NCBI RefSeq assembly: GCF_024171885.1
Contig: NZ_JAMTCP010000005.1
Span: 213,755 to 277,754 of the forward strand
Length of the DNA: 64,000 nt
Source: Streptoalloteichus tenebrarius
GTDB taxonomy: Bacteria > Actinomycetota > Actinomycetes > Mycobacteriales > Pseudonocardiaceae
Reading direction: 5' to 3'
Made by a program: the position numbers and the translations under genes. Every line of letters starts with the position of its first letter. Within the stretch, counting starts at the first letter, position 1. This document shows, one piece after another, positions 16,652-27,945 of the stretch. The notes beneath the pieces were generated by a model that was not told where the DNA came from, did no database searches, and saw only the letters and a list, made by a program, of their open reading frames with translations.

Positions 16652-17911
16652 GTGACTGCGCTCCGCATCGCTGATGACGCCGACCGTGCGCCCCGACTGC
16701 TGCGGTCCCGCGCCGAGGCCGAGGCCCACGTGGCCGCGACGTCCTTCACGCCGGGGCCGCCCCGCCTGGTTGGCGTCGAGCTGGAGTGGGTCGTGCACCA
16801 CCGCGACGACCCCCGCCGCCCCCTTGAGGCGCCCTGGCTCGCGGCCGCGCTCGGTCCCTACGCCCCGCCCGCCCTCGTGCCCGACGGGCCGCACCGACCG
16901 CTGGACCACGGCGGGACGGTGACCGTCGAACCCGGGGGCCAGGTCGAGATCTCCAGCGCGCCGCACCCTTCGGTCGCCGATCTCGTGACGGCGACCCTCG
17001 CCGACGCCGCGCAGCTCGTCGACCTGCTCGCCGGCGCGGGCCTGACGCTCGGGTCGCACGGCATCGACGCCCACCGCCCGCCGCGCCGGCTGCTCCAGAT
17101 CCCGCGTTACGAGGCGATGCAGCGCGCGTTCGACCGGATCGGCCCCGAGGGCAACACCATGATGTGCAGCACCGCCGGCATCCAGGTCTGCCTCGACGCG
17201 GGGGAGGCGCACCGCGTCGCGCCCCGGTGGGCGGCGGTCCACGCGCTGGGGCCGGTGCTGTCGGCCGCCTTCGCGAACTCCCCGGTGCACGCGGGCGAGC
17301 CCACGGGGTGGGAGTCCTCCCGGATGGCCGCGCTGTTCGGCACCGACCCGCCCCGCACCCGGCCCGCCGTGGTCAACGGCGACCCGGCGAGGGCGTGGGC
17401 GCGGCGCGTGCTCCAGACCCCGCTGGTGTGCGTGCGCAGGGCCAACGGGCTGTGGGACGCCCCGCCGGGGGTGAGCTTCGCCGACTGGATCGCCGGCGCG
17501 TTCGCCCCCGCCCCGACGCTGGAGGACCTGACCTACCACATGAGCACGATGTTCCCCCCGGTGCGGCCGCGCGGGTACCTGGAGGTGCGGTACCTCGACA
17601 CCCAGCCGGGCGACGACTGGGTGCCGCCGCTGGTGGCCATGGCCTCGCTGTTCGCTGACGAGTCCACTGTGGACACAGTGCTGGACGTGGCCGCGCCCTC
17701 GTCGGCGCGGTGGGTCCACGCCGCGCGCGAGGGCCTGCGCGACCCGGTGCTCGCCCGCGTCGCCGCCGAGCTGTTCGACCTGCTGAGCGACACGGTGCCC
17801 CGACTCGACCTGCCGGGCGGCATGGCGGGCTCCGTGCTGGACACGTTGCGTACCAGGCTGCGCCCGCCCGGCGGGGCCGGCGCCGGGCGGACGGGAGGAC
17901 CGCGTCGATGA
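16652..17911 (+). CDS. egtA: ergothioneine biosynthesis glutamate-cysteine ligase EgtA
   Basis: A 419-residue GCS2-family ligase that makes gamma-glutamylcysteine, the sulfur donor for EgtB in the mycobacterial-type pathway. Visible blocks are RLVGVELEWVVH (active-site glutamate), GGQVEISSAP, RYEAMQRAFDRIGPEG and MMCSTAGIQVCLDAG. The GTG at 16652 follows AGGGGGTGG at close spacing. It is first in a tight operon: its stop overlaps the egtB start (ATGA). The Pro/Gly/Arg-rich tail is dispensable in appearance. Confidence 0.95.
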   Translation: MTALRIADDADRAPRLLRSRAEAEAHVAATSFTPGPPRLVGVELEWVVHHRDDPRRPLEAPWLAAALGPYAPPALVPDGPHRPLDHGGTVTVEPGGQVEISSAPHPSVADLVTATLADAAQLVDLLAGAGLTLGSHGIDAHRPPRRLLQIPRYEAMQRAFDRIGPEGNTMMCSTAGIQVCLDAGEAHRVAPRWAAVHALGPVLSAAFANSPVHAGEPTGWESSRMAALFGTDPPRTRPAVVNGDPARAWARRVLQTPLVCVRRANGLWDAPPGVSFADWIAGAFAPAPTLEDLTYHMSTMFPPVRPRGYLEVRYLDTQPGDDWVPPLVAMASLFADESTVDTVLDVAAPSSARWVHAAREGLRDPVLARVAAELFDLLSDTVPRLDLPGGMAGSVLDTLRTRLRPPGGAGAGRTGGPRR

Positions 17912-19257
17912 GACCGGAGACGAACCCGGAGGAGATGCCGAGCGAACGGTTGCGCGCCCACGTGGCCGCCGAACTCGCGCGGACGCGGGCGCGCAGCGCC
18001 ACCCTCACCGACTCGGTCGACGACGCCGACCTGGTCCGCCAGCACTCGCCGCTGATGTCCCCGCTGGTCTGGGACCTCGCGCACGTGGGCAACCAGGAGG
18101 AGCTGTGGCTGGTCCGCGACGTCGGCGGCCGCGAGCCCGTGCGGTGCGACATCGACGAGCTGTACGACGCGTTCCGACACCCCAGGAAGGACCGGCCGAG
18201 CCTGCCGCTGCTCGACCCCACCGAGGCGCGGTCCTACGTGCGCGAGGTCAGGGACAAGGTGCTCGACGTCCTGGACCGGGTCCCGCTGCGCGGCCGGCCG
18301 CTGGTCGACGCCGCCTTCGCCTTCGGCATGATCCTCCAGCACGAGCAGCAGCACGACGAGACCATGCTCGCCACCCACCAGCTCAGGGCCGGTCCTCCCG
18401 TGCTGTCCGACGCGCCCCCGCCGCCCGCACCCGCCGACGCCGCTCGACTGCCCCGCGAGGTGGTGGTACCCGGCGGGCCGTTCACCATGGGGACCTCCAC
18501 CGAGCCCTGGGCGCTGGACAACGAACGCCCCGCGCACGTCGTGGACGTGCCGACCTTCGCCATCGACACGCTGCCCGTCACCAACGCGGACTACCTGGCG
18601 TTCGTCGAGTCCGGCGGCTACGACGACCCCCGCTGGTGGAGCGCGCGCGGGTGGGACCACCGGAACAGGGCGGGGCTGACCGCGCCCCAGTTCTGGGAAC
18701 GCGACACCGACGGGAGCTGGTGGCGCACCCGCTTCGGCAGGGTCGAGCCGGTGCCACCGGACGAGCCCGTGCTCCACGTCTGCTACTTCGAGGCCGAGGC
18801 GTACGCGCGGTGGGCGGGCCGGCGGCTGCCCACCGAGGCGGAGTGGGAGAAGGCGGCGCGGTTCGACCCCGCCACCAACCGGTCCCTGCGGTACCCGTGG
18901 GGCGACGAGGACCCCCGCCCCGAGCACGCCAACCTCGGCCAGCGGCACCTCCGACCCGCGCCGGCCGGCAGTTTCCCGTCGGGGGCCGCGCCCTGCGGCG
19001 CGCGGCAGCTCGTCGGCGACGTCTGGGAGTGGACCAGCACCGACTTCCACGGGTACCCGGGGTTCGTGGCGTTCCCCTACCGCGAGTACTCCGAGGTGTT
19101 CTTCGGCGACCGGTACAAGGTCCTGCGCGGCGGGTCCTTCGGCACCGACCCGCTGGCCTGCCGGGGCACGTTCCGCAACTGGGACCTGCCGATCCGACGC
19201 CAGATCTTCTGCGGCTTCCGCTGCGCGCGCGACGCGCGCCGGGACGAGCTGGGGTAG
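17908..19257 (+). CDS. egtB: hercynine sulfoxide synthase EgtB
   Basis: A 449-residue iron(II) enzyme that joins gamma-glutamylcysteine (or cysteine) to hercynine with O2. The N-terminal DinB-like domain holds the metal ligands: WDLAHVGNQEELW (first His) and QHEQQHDETM (HxxxHxE). The C-terminal FGE-sulfatase domain has GGPFTMGTS, RLPTEAEWEKAAR, VGDVWEWTSTDFH and the closing RGGSFGTD. The ATG overlaps the egtA stop, and GGGAGGA lies about nine bases upstream. An in-frame extension to 17710 is the antisense-like overlap with egtA and was ignored. Confidence 0.96.
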   Translation: MRPETNPEEMPSERLRAHVAAELARTRARSATLTDSVDDADLVRQHSPLMSPLVWDLAHVGNQEELWLVRDVGGREPVRCDIDELYDAFRHPRKDRPSLPLLDPTEARSYVREVRDKVLDVLDRVPLRGRPLVDAAFAFGMILQHEQQHDETMLATHQLRAGPPVLSDAPPPPAPADAARLPREVVVPGGPFTMGTSTEPWALDNERPAHVVDVPTFAIDTLPVTNADYLAFVESGGYDDPRWWSARGWDHRNRAGLTAPQFWERDTDGSWWRTRFGRVEPVPPDEPVLHVCYFEAEAYARWAGRRLPTEAEWEKAARFDPATNRSLRYPWGDEDPRPEHANLGQRHLRPAPAGSFPSGAAPCGARQLVGDVWEWTSTDFHGYPGFVAFPYREYSEVFFGDRYKVLRGGSFGTDPLACRGTFRNWDLPIRRQIFCGFRCARDARRDELG

Positions 19258-19263
19258 CCGCCG

Positions 19264-20040
19264 ATGTGCCGGCACCTGGCGTACCTGGGGCCGCCGCGGT
19301 CCCTGGCCGAGCTGCTGCTGCGCCCACCGCACTCGCTGCTGCGGCAGTCGTGGGCGCCACGGGACTCGCGGGGCGGAGGCGTGGTCAACGCGGACGGGTT
19401 CGGCGTGGGCTGGTACCCCGCCCCCGGAGCCGCGCCCGTGCGCCACCGCACCACGAGTCCGATATGGACGGACGTCGGCTTCGCCGAGATGGCGTCGGTG
19501 ACCCGGTCGGGGGCGGTGCTGGCCTCGGTGCGCTCGGCCACCGTGGGCATGCCGCTCGTCGCCACGGCCTGCGCCCCGTTCTCCGACGACGGATGGCTGT
19601 TCGCGCACAACGGCGCGATCCGGGGCTGGCCGGACTCGATGGCCCGGTTCGCCGAGCAGCTCCCGGTGACCGACCTGCTGACCATGGACGCCCCGATGGA
19701 CTCCGCGTTGCTGTGGCTGCTGCTGCGGCGCGAGCTGCGCAAGGGCACCGAGCTGGGCGACGCGGTGGCGAGCCTCGTGCTGACCGTCGCGGAGGAGGTG
19801 CCCGGCGCCCGGCTGAACCTCCTGCTGACCGACGGGGAGGTCGTCGTGGCCACGACCTGGACCCACTCGCTGTGGTGGCGGTCGGGGGAGGACGCCGTGG
19901 CGGTCAGCTCGGAGCCGTGGGACGACGACCCGGCCTGGCTCCCGGTGCCCGACCACCACCTCGTCCTCGCCGACCGGTCCGGTGTGGAGGTTCACCCGCT
20001 CGCCCCCCGGTGGGGCGTGCCGATCCCCGCGGGAGCCTGA
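19264..20040 (+). CDS. egtC: gamma-glutamyl-hercynylcysteine sulfoxide hydrolase EgtC
   Basis: A 258-residue class-II (Ntn) glutamine amidotransferase-like hydrolase that removes the gamma-glutamyl group after the EgtB step. MCRHLAYLG puts the nucleophilic cysteine at position 2. RGGGVVNADGFGVGWYP and FAHNGAIRGW form the rest of the active site. It starts six bases after the egtB stop and overlaps the start of egtD (TGATG). Its presence confirms the gamma-glutamylcysteine-dependent route. Confidence 0.95.
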   Translation: MCRHLAYLGPPRSLAELLLRPPHSLLRQSWAPRDSRGGGVVNADGFGVGWYPAPGAAPVRHRTTSPIWTDVGFAEMASVTRSGAVLASVRSATVGMPLVATACAPFSDDGWLFAHNGAIRGWPDSMARFAEQLPVTDLLTMDAPMDSALLWLLLRRELRKGTELGDAVASLVLTVAEEVPGARLNLLLTDGEVVVATTWTHSLWWRSGEDAVAVSSEPWDDDPAWLPVPDHHLVLADRSGVEVHPLAPRWGVPIPAGA

Positions 20041-21011
20041 TGTCCGAGCCCGTGCTGGAAGTGCGTTTCACCGAACGGGACGCGGCGACCGCGCTGCGCT
20101 CCGACGTGCGCGCCGGCCTCACCGACGCGCCGAAGTGGTTGTCCCCCAAGTGGTTCTACGACGCGCGCGGCAGCGCCCTGTTCGACCGGATCACCGCGCT
20201 GCCCGAGTACTACCCGACCAGGGCGGAGCGCGCGGTGCTGGCCGCGCGGGCCGGCGACATCGCCGCGCTGACCGCCGCGCAGGAGCTGGTCGAGCTGGGG
20301 TCGGGCTCCTCGGAGAAGACGCGCCTGCTGCTGGACGCGCTGGTCGGCCACGGCTCGTTGCGCCGCTTCGTGCCGCTCGACGTGTCCGAGCCCGCGCTGC
20401 GCGCCGCCACCGCCGCCGTGGCGGCCGACTACCCCGGCCTGGTGGTGCACGGCATCGTCGCCGACTTCACCGAGCGGCTGGCCATCCCGTCCGACGGCGC
20501 GCGGCGGCTGGTGGCCTTCCTCGGCGGCACGATCGGCAACCTGCTGCCCGAGGAACGGGCCTGGTTCCTCAAGGAGCTGCGGCACGTGCTGCGGCACGGG
20601 GAGTTCCTGTTGCTGGGCACCGACCTCGTGAAGGACCCCGCCGCGCTGGTGCGGGCCTACGACGACGCCGAGGGCGTGACGGCGGAGTTCAACCGCAACG
20701 TCCTGCTCGTGCTCAACCGGGAGTTGGGGGCGACCTTCGACGTGACCGGCTTCGACCACGTCGCCCTGTGGAACGCCGAGCAGGAGTGGATCGAGATGCG
20801 GCTGCGCGCCCTGCGGGACATGCGGGTCCACGTCGCCGCCCTCGACATGGTGGTCTCCTTCGGCGCGGGGGAGGACCTCAGGACGGAGGTGTCGGCGAAG
20901 TTCCGCCCGGAGCGCGTGGCCGACGAGCTGGCCGCGGCCGGGTTCGCGCTCCGTCGACTGTGGACGGACGACCACGTCCGCTTCGGCCTCTCCCTGGCCG
21001 AGGCCGTGTAG
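20040..21011 (+). CDS. egtD: L-histidine N-alpha-methyltransferase EgtD
   Basis: A 323-residue SAM-dependent enzyme that trimethylates histidine to hercynine, the first committed step of ergothioneine synthesis. Family blocks are PKWLSPKWFYDARGSALFD, ITALPEYYPTRAER, the SAM motif ELGSGSSEKTRLLLDAL, and FLGGTIGNLLPEE. The substrate-tyrosine region ALWNAEQEWIEMRLRA is also present. It is the last gene of the operon: after its stop comes a 760-bp repeat tract, and no EgtE-type PLP lyase is found. Confidence 0.96.
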   Translation: MSEPVLEVRFTERDAATALRSDVRAGLTDAPKWLSPKWFYDARGSALFDRITALPEYYPTRAERAVLAARAGDIAALTAAQELVELGSGSSEKTRLLLDALVGHGSLRRFVPLDVSEPALRAATAAVAADYPGLVVHGIVADFTERLAIPSDGARRLVAFLGGTIGNLLPEERAWFLKELRHVLRHGEFLLLGTDLVKDPAALVRAYDDAEGVTAEFNRNVLLVLNRELGATFDVTGFDHVALWNAEQEWIEMRLRALRDMRVHVAALDMVVSFGAGEDLRTEVSAKFRPERVADELAAAGFALRRLWTDDHVRFGLSLAEAV

Positions 21012-21060
21012 GAGATCCCGGAGGCGCGGGGGCCGGCGCCGACGTCGGCCAGTCCACCGG

Positions 21061-21500
21061 TCCGGTCGGCTTTCGTGTGCCGGTCGAGTCGTGGGTCAAC
21101 CGGGTGCGTGGACTGGTCGGCCCGCCGGGTTGGCGCTGGCGGGTTCGCGGGTCGGTCGGGTTCGCGCTGTTCGGGTCGTGAGTCGGTGGCTCGTCGGTCG
21201 TGGGTCGGCCAAGTCCTTGGGTCGGCCAGGTCCTCAGGTCGGTCGGGTCCGTGGACTGGTCGGCTCACTGGGCTGCCGCATTGCCAGGCCGTGCGTTGTT
21301 GATCGCTCAGGCCCGTGATCTGGTCGGGTCGCGGCTTCTGCTTCGCGGGATCAGGGTGGTTCGTGGTCTGGTCGAGTCGTTGGCCTGCTGTCGTCGTCTG
21401 ATCGTGGGTCGCAGATCGGTGTGGTTCGTGGTCTGGTCGGGTCACGGGCTCGTGGTTCGCTCGGTTGGTCGGGTCCGCTTCGGTGGGTTGGGTTGAGTCC
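21061..21500 (+). repeat. GT-rich degenerate repeat tract
   Basis: The 760 bp after egtD has no credible gene. It is strongly skewed to G and T on the plus strand. Five copies of a unit near CCGTGGTCTGGTCGGGTC begin at 21106, 21249, 21313, 21361 and 21426, with looser GGTCGG-type fragments between them. The spacing is irregular, so it is a decayed minisatellite and not a clean array. Confidence 0.6.
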
Positions 21501-21772
21501 GTGGGCCGGCGGGAGGTGGGTTGGTCCGGTCGGCGCGGGCAGGTCAGGTCGTGGGGCGCTGGGCTGACCCGCTCGGACCGGGTTCGTGGGTCGGTCGAGT
21601 CCATGAGGACAGGGCGGTGTGGACGGGTCGGTCTGAACGGGTCGGCCTGTGAACGGGTCGGTCTGGTCGCCCTCTCGCCGCGCTTCATCCCCAGCCGCCG
21701 ATCGGGTGCCGCTGGCGGGGAAGCGCCCGGTTCGCCCTGCCGCCGGGGCGCGGTCGCGGCGAGGATGGGGAC

Positions 21773-22240
21773 ATGACCGTGTTACAACAGGCGTTCCACT
21801 GGGTCCAGCGCCAGCCGTGGAGCAGTTGGTTCGGCCGGGTTCTCGGCCCGTTCGACATGGCCGTGCAACGCCGCACCGCCGGCCGGGTGCGTCCGCTCGC
21901 CCTGCTCGGGGTGCCGACGTTGTTGCTGACCACGAGGGGACGGCGCAGCGGGCAGCCCCGGCAGGTCGCCCTGCTGCACGTGCCCTACCGGGGCGGGCAC
22001 CTGGTGATCGGGTCCCACTACGGCCTGCGGAACCACCCCGGGTGGTCGGCGAACCTGCTGGCGCACCCCGAGGCGGAGATCACCGTGGGCGGCGGGACCG
22101 TGCCGGTGCGGGCGACGCTGCTGACCGGGGACGAGCGCGCCGAGGCATGGCGGGTGATCACGGAACGGTGGCCGGTGTATGACACCTACGCCGCCAAGGC
22201 CGGCCGGCAGATCAGGGTGTTCCTGCTGACCCCGCGCTGA
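21773..22240 (+). CDS. Ddn-like deazaflavin-dependent nitroreductase family protein
   Basis: A 155-residue protein of the F420-binding Ddn/DUF385 family (split beta-barrel). The diagnostic block is LLLTTRGRRSGQPRQVALL, which contacts the F420 phosphate in relatives, followed by GSHYGLRNHPGWSANLLAHP. The family includes F420H2-dependent quinone and nitro reductases, but the substrate is not predictable. The ATG at 21773 has GAGGATGGGG upstream. The gene is convergent with acnA, and a strong shared terminator lies between them. Confidence 0.85.
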   Translation: MTVLQQAFHWVQRQPWSSWFGRVLGPFDMAVQRRTAGRVRPLALLGVPTLLLTTRGRRSGQPRQVALLHVPYRGGHLVIGSHYGLRNHPGWSANLLAHPEAEITVGGGTVPVRATLLTGDERAEAWRVITERWPVYDTYAAKAGRQIRVFLLTPR

Positions 22241-22284
22241 CCCACTGTGGACGGAGATGGTCGCGGAACGGGGCGGGCGAAGGG

Positions 22285-22315
22285 AAGGGGCCCCGTCCGA
22301 CGGACGGGGCCCCTT
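22285..22315. terminator. bidirectional terminator between Ddn-like gene and acnA
   Basis: A perfect inverted repeat with 15-bp arms (22285-22299 and 22301-22315) around a single base. It stands between two convergent genes. Confidence 0.8.
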
Positions 22316-22338
22316 CACACGCGCGGCGAACCGGTGGT

Positions 22339-25092
<2,754 letters not shown>

Positions 25093-25196
25093 GTCCAACT
25101 CCATCTCGCGACGGGTTGCAAGGTTTCGGGAACTTGCTGTCGGGGCGAGTCTCGCGCACGCCGTCCGGGTCCGCTCCGGTCGCCCTCCCGCCCCAA

Positions 25197-25226
25197 ACAG
25201 TACGCTTGTCCTGTATTCGGGTTCAA
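25197..25226 (-). promoter_or_regulatory. acnA promoter with AcnR-type operator
   Basis: On the minus strand TTGAAC (25221-25226) and TACTGT (25197-25202) form a -35/-10 pair with an 18-bp spacer. The plus-strand dyad ACAGTAC-GCTT-GTCCTGT (25197-25214, one mismatch) covers the -10 box and most of the spacer. It resembles the corynebacterial AcnR site CAGNAC-N4-GTACTG. A bound repressor would block RNA polymerase. Confidence 0.65.
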
Positions 25227-25367
25227 GGCGACCCGCCCGGATGTCGGGAGGCGCGCGCCGTGATCCACCTCGCGTCACGGCCCCACCTGCGGCGATCGTC
25301 CGGCGACCGGTCCCCGCCGGCCCTACCCTGCGGGTGAGCGTCCCTCCCACCCCACCGGGAGCGATCG

Positions 25368-26201
25368 ATGACGGAGCGGTACGCCCTTCCCGGCGGAGCG
25401 GTCGGCAAGCGCCGGCTCGACCTCATCGCGGGCTTCCTGCGGCCGGAGACGCTGGCGCTGCTGCGGCGCGTCGGCGTCCGGTCCGGCCAGCACTGCCTCG
25501 ACGTCGGCTGCGGCGGAGGGCACGTCACCAACGACCTGGCCCGCATGGTCGCGCCGTCCGGCACCGCGCTCGGCATCGACATCGACCCCGCCGTGCTGGA
25601 GCTGGCCCGGGCCGACGCGGTCGCTGGCGGCGTCCGCTGCGTCGAGTTCGCCGTCGGCGACGCCCGCGAGCTGGACAGGGAGGGGTTCGACGTCGTCTAC
25701 GCCCGGTGCCTGCTCGGCCACCTGCCCGACCCGCCGGACGTGGTCCGCAGGATGGTGCGGGCGGCGGTGCCCGGCGGCGTGGTCGTGGTCGAGGACATCG
25801 ACCACGACGGCGTCCTCACCTATCCGCCCTCACCGGCCTACGAGCGGTACAACCGCCTCTTCCGGGACCTGGCCACGAGCAGGGGAGCCAACCCGAGGAT
25901 CGGCTTCGCCCTGCCGGGCCTGCTGCGCGACGCCGGCCTGGCCGAGATCGGCCTGCGCGTCACGCACCCGGCGTTCCTCGCGGGCGTGCCCAAGTACGTG
26001 CACTGCACGACCATGGAGGCGATCTCCGCCGCGGTGGTCGAGGACGGCCTGCTGGACGAGGAGCAGGTCCGCGCGCTGCTCGCCCAGATGACCGAGGTGG
26101 CGGACGACCCGCGCAGCATCGTCACCGGGCCCCGCGTGGTGCAGTCGTGGGGACGCCGTCCGGTCGACGGCGCCGCCCCCGGCAGCCCTACCCGCGGGTA
26201 G
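25368..26201 (+). CDS. class I SAM-dependent methyltransferase
   Basis: A 277-residue methyltransferase with the Rossmann motifs in order: [17 protein letters not shown] (motif I), [15 protein letters not shown] (motif II), [20 protein letters not shown], and [13 protein letters not shown]. It resembles UbiE/Methyltransf_25 small-molecule enzymes; the substrate is unknown. The ATG at 25368 has GGGAGC about seven bases upstream, and a TACCCT -10 box stands at 25324-25329. It diverges from acnA but has its own promoter. Confidence 0.88.
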   Translation: MTERYALPGGAVGKRRLDLIAGFLRPETLALLRRVGVRSGQHCLDVGCGGGHVTNDLARMVAPSGTALGIDIDPAVLELARADAVAGGVRCVEFAVGDARELDREGFDVVYARCLLGHLPDPPDVVRRMVRAAVPGGVVVVEDIDHDGVLTYPPSPAYERYNRLFRDLATSRGANPRIGFALPGLLRDAGLAEIGLRVTHPAFLAGVPKYVHCTTMEAISAAVVEDGLLDEEQVRALLAQMTEVADDPRSIVTGPRVVQSWGRRPVDGAAPGSPTRG

Positions 26202-26235
26202 CGCCACGGGGCGTCGACGGCCGGGCGGCCTGACG

Positions 26236-26241
26236 TACCGT
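26236..26241 (+). promoter_or_regulatory. leaderless -10 box TACCGT
   Basis: TACCGT, six bases, then the GTG at 26248 that opens the short leader ORF before the sirtuin gene. Same architecture as at 990 and 8842. Confidence 0.5.
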
Positions 26242-26247
26242 GAGGGA

Positions 26248-26310
26248 GTGGCGCGAGGTTCGACGAGGCACCCGCACCCGGTGGCGGACGTGAGCGGAGG
26301 GGCGCGATGA
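26248..26310 (+). CDS. 20-residue leader ORF coupled to the sirtuin
   Basis: A GTG placed six bases after a TACCGT box opens a 20-codon frame whose TGA overlaps the ATG of the sirtuin gene (ATGA at 26307-26310). The peptide is basic with two HP pairs (RHPHP) and has no known domain. The layout suggests translational coupling from a leaderless transcript. The sirtuin has its own Shine-Dalgarno, so the coupling is inference. Confidence 0.4.
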   Translation: MARGSTRHPHPVADVSGGAR

Positions 26311-27167
26311 CCGCTCAGGACAGTCCCCACCTCGGTCAGGGGGAGTGCGACGACGCGGCGGCCCAGTGGGCGCGGGCGCGGGAGCTGTTCGCCTCGGCCC
26401 GCCGGATCACCGTCCTCACCGGAGCCGGCGTCTCCACCGACTCGGGCATCCCCGACTTCCGGGGGCCGCAGGGCCTGTGGACGACCCATCCCGAGGCGCA
26501 GCGGCTGTACACGCTCCAGGCGTACATGGCCGACAGGGAGGTCCGGCGCCTGGCCTGGCGGCACCGCGCGGAGCACCCGGCGTGGCGGGCGGAGCCCAAC
26601 GCCGCGCACCGCGCCCTGGTCGACCTGGAGCGCGGCGGACGCCTGCGGGCGCTGCTCACCCAGAACATCGACGAGCTGCACCAGCGCGCCGGCTCCAGCC
26701 CCGAGCTGGTGGTGGAGCTGCACGGCTCGCTGTTCGGCACGGTGTGCACGACCTGCGGGGCGCGCGGGACCATGGCCGACGCGTTGCGCCGGGTCGCCGC
26801 CGGCGAGGACGACCCGCACTGCGAGGGCTGCTACGGCATCCTCAAGTCGACGACCGTCTCGTTCGGGCAGGCGCTGGACCCGGAGGTGCTGCGCCGGGCG
26901 CAGGAGGCGGCGCTGGACTGCGACCTGTTGCTGGCCGCCGGCACGTCCCTGACGGTACAGCCGGCCGCCGGCCTGGTCGGGCTCGCGGCGAAGGCCGGGG
27001 CCTCGGTCGTCATCTGCAACGCGGAGCGGACCCCCTACGACTGCTTCGCCGCCGCCGTGCTGCGCTCGCCGGTCGCCGTCGCCCTGCCCGAGCTGGTCGC
27101 GGTCCCGGTCGTGGCCGGCCCGCCGGCCAGGGTCGTCACCTGGGGTGACCCCTCCACCTGGGAGTGA
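26307..27167 (+). CDS. SIR2-family NAD-dependent protein deacylase
   Basis: A 286-residue sirtuin that removes acyl groups from lysines using NAD+. The NAD motif is LTGAGVSTDSGIPDFRG, followed by TQNIDELHQRAG and the catalytic His in VVELHGSLF. The zinc site is CTTC (in VCTTCGARG) and CEGC, a CxxC...CxxC set. ILKSTTVSFGQAL and AAGTSLTVQPAAGL complete the pocket. KSTTVSFG replaces the more common RPxVVxFGE, as in other actinobacterial relatives. The ATG has GGAGGGG eight bases upstream. Confidence 0.93.
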   Translation: MTAQDSPHLGQGECDDAAAQWARARELFASARRITVLTGAGVSTDSGIPDFRGPQGLWTTHPEAQRLYTLQAYMADREVRRLAWRHRAEHPAWRAEPNAAHRALVDLERGGRLRALLTQNIDELHQRAGSSPELVVELHGSLFGTVCTTCGARGTMADALRRVAAGEDDPHCEGCYGILKSTTVSFGQALDPEVLRRAQEAALDCDLLLAAGTSLTVQPAAGLVGLAAKAGASVVICNAERTPYDCFAAAVLRSPVAVALPELVAVPVVAGPPARVVTWGDPSTWE

Positions 27168-27482
27168 CCCTCCGCGCTGGGGACGCTGGGGACCGCCCGC
27201 CCGTGGCGGAAGCGCCTCGCCCCGGCTGCATGACCCGGCCTGACTGGAAGCGCGGCTCTCCCGACTGAACGGCCCCGGGCTGGAAGCCGCTCTGCCGGGA
27301 CGACCGCGCACGAGTTCCGAGGCCGTGCCGCCGCGCATCAGTGCATCAGGGAGGTCACGGGGGCGGTCCACTCCCGGCCCTTCCCGGTTCCCCGCCCCTG
27401 CTCAGCCCCCACCCGCCCTGGGGGCGAGCCCTGCTCCAGCCTACCGGCGAACACCCCGTACCCGAGGGTCACACCAGTCCGC

Positions 27483-27510
27483 TGTGGACAACTCCGTCGC
27501 CTGTGGACAA
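27483..27510 (-). promoter_or_regulatory. DnaA-box pair 1
   Basis: TGTGGACAA at 27483-27491 and 27502-27510. Its complement TTGTCCACA is the preferred DnaA box of high-GC actinobacteria. Same orientation, 19 bp start to start. Confidence 0.6.
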
Positions 27511-27737
27511 ACCCATCGCCCGACAGGAGGACCGGCTTGACACCACCCCGAACATCAGCCCCAGAACATCCCGCCCTGCCGCGGGAGACACCGGCCCCGA
27601 CACCGGGTGGGCCCGAGCCACACCCCCGCCGGAGCAGGATCACGATCACCGAAGGACAGCCCCCACCCGCCCTGGGGGGCGAGCCCTGCTCCAGCCTACC
27701 CAGCGGCGATCACCCGAACCACCGGTCAGCCCCAGCC

Positions 27738-27765
27738 TGTGGATAACCCGGGCACCTGTGGACAA
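27738..27765 (-). promoter_or_regulatory. DnaA-box pair 2
   Basis: TGTGGATAA at 27738-27746 (complement TTATCCACA, the canonical strong box) and TGTGGACAA at 27757-27765. Orientation and 19-bp spacing are the same as in pair 1. Confidence 0.6.
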
Positions 27766-27850
27766 ACCCCGCCCCGACCCGGTGAACCGGCACATCCTTG
27801 ACAGCTCGGTGGTGGACACTACGGGGTTCCCATGGGTTTCCAGGGCGCCG

Positions 27851-27945
27851 CACGGGTTCCGCAGGGGTTCCCAGCGGATGCCCCAGAGCCCCACCCCGGC
27901 ACGCGCCCTCGAACCCCTCGGCCGCCGCGAGCGCGACCAGTTGGG
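27851..27945 (+). repeat. dispersed repeat, copy A
   Basis: A roughly 95-bp element with GGGTTCCGCAGGGGTTCC and CGCCCTCGAACCCCTCGG that recurs in diverged form at 29766-29875. It lies in non-coding DNA in both places. Confidence 0.5.

Larger units (their letters stand above)
27403..27800. repeat. duplicated module, two copies
   Basis: Copy 1 (about 27403-27540) and copy 2 (about 27659-27800) share a nearly identical segment of about 40 bp (CCACCCGCCCTGGGGG, then CGAGCCCTGCTCCAGCCTAC). Further on both carry a pair of DnaA-like boxes at the same 19-bp spacing, then CCCGAC and a TTGACA-like sequence. Confidence 0.75.

Noticed and set aside
21061..21500. CRISPR-like array after egtD
   Set aside because: The 18-bp units are imperfect and irregularly spaced (48-143 bp), and no cas genes occur.
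27403..27800. chromosomal replication origin
   Set aside because: Only four DnaA boxes and no dnaA, dnaN or AT-rich unwinding region; more likely an accessory DnaA-binding site.
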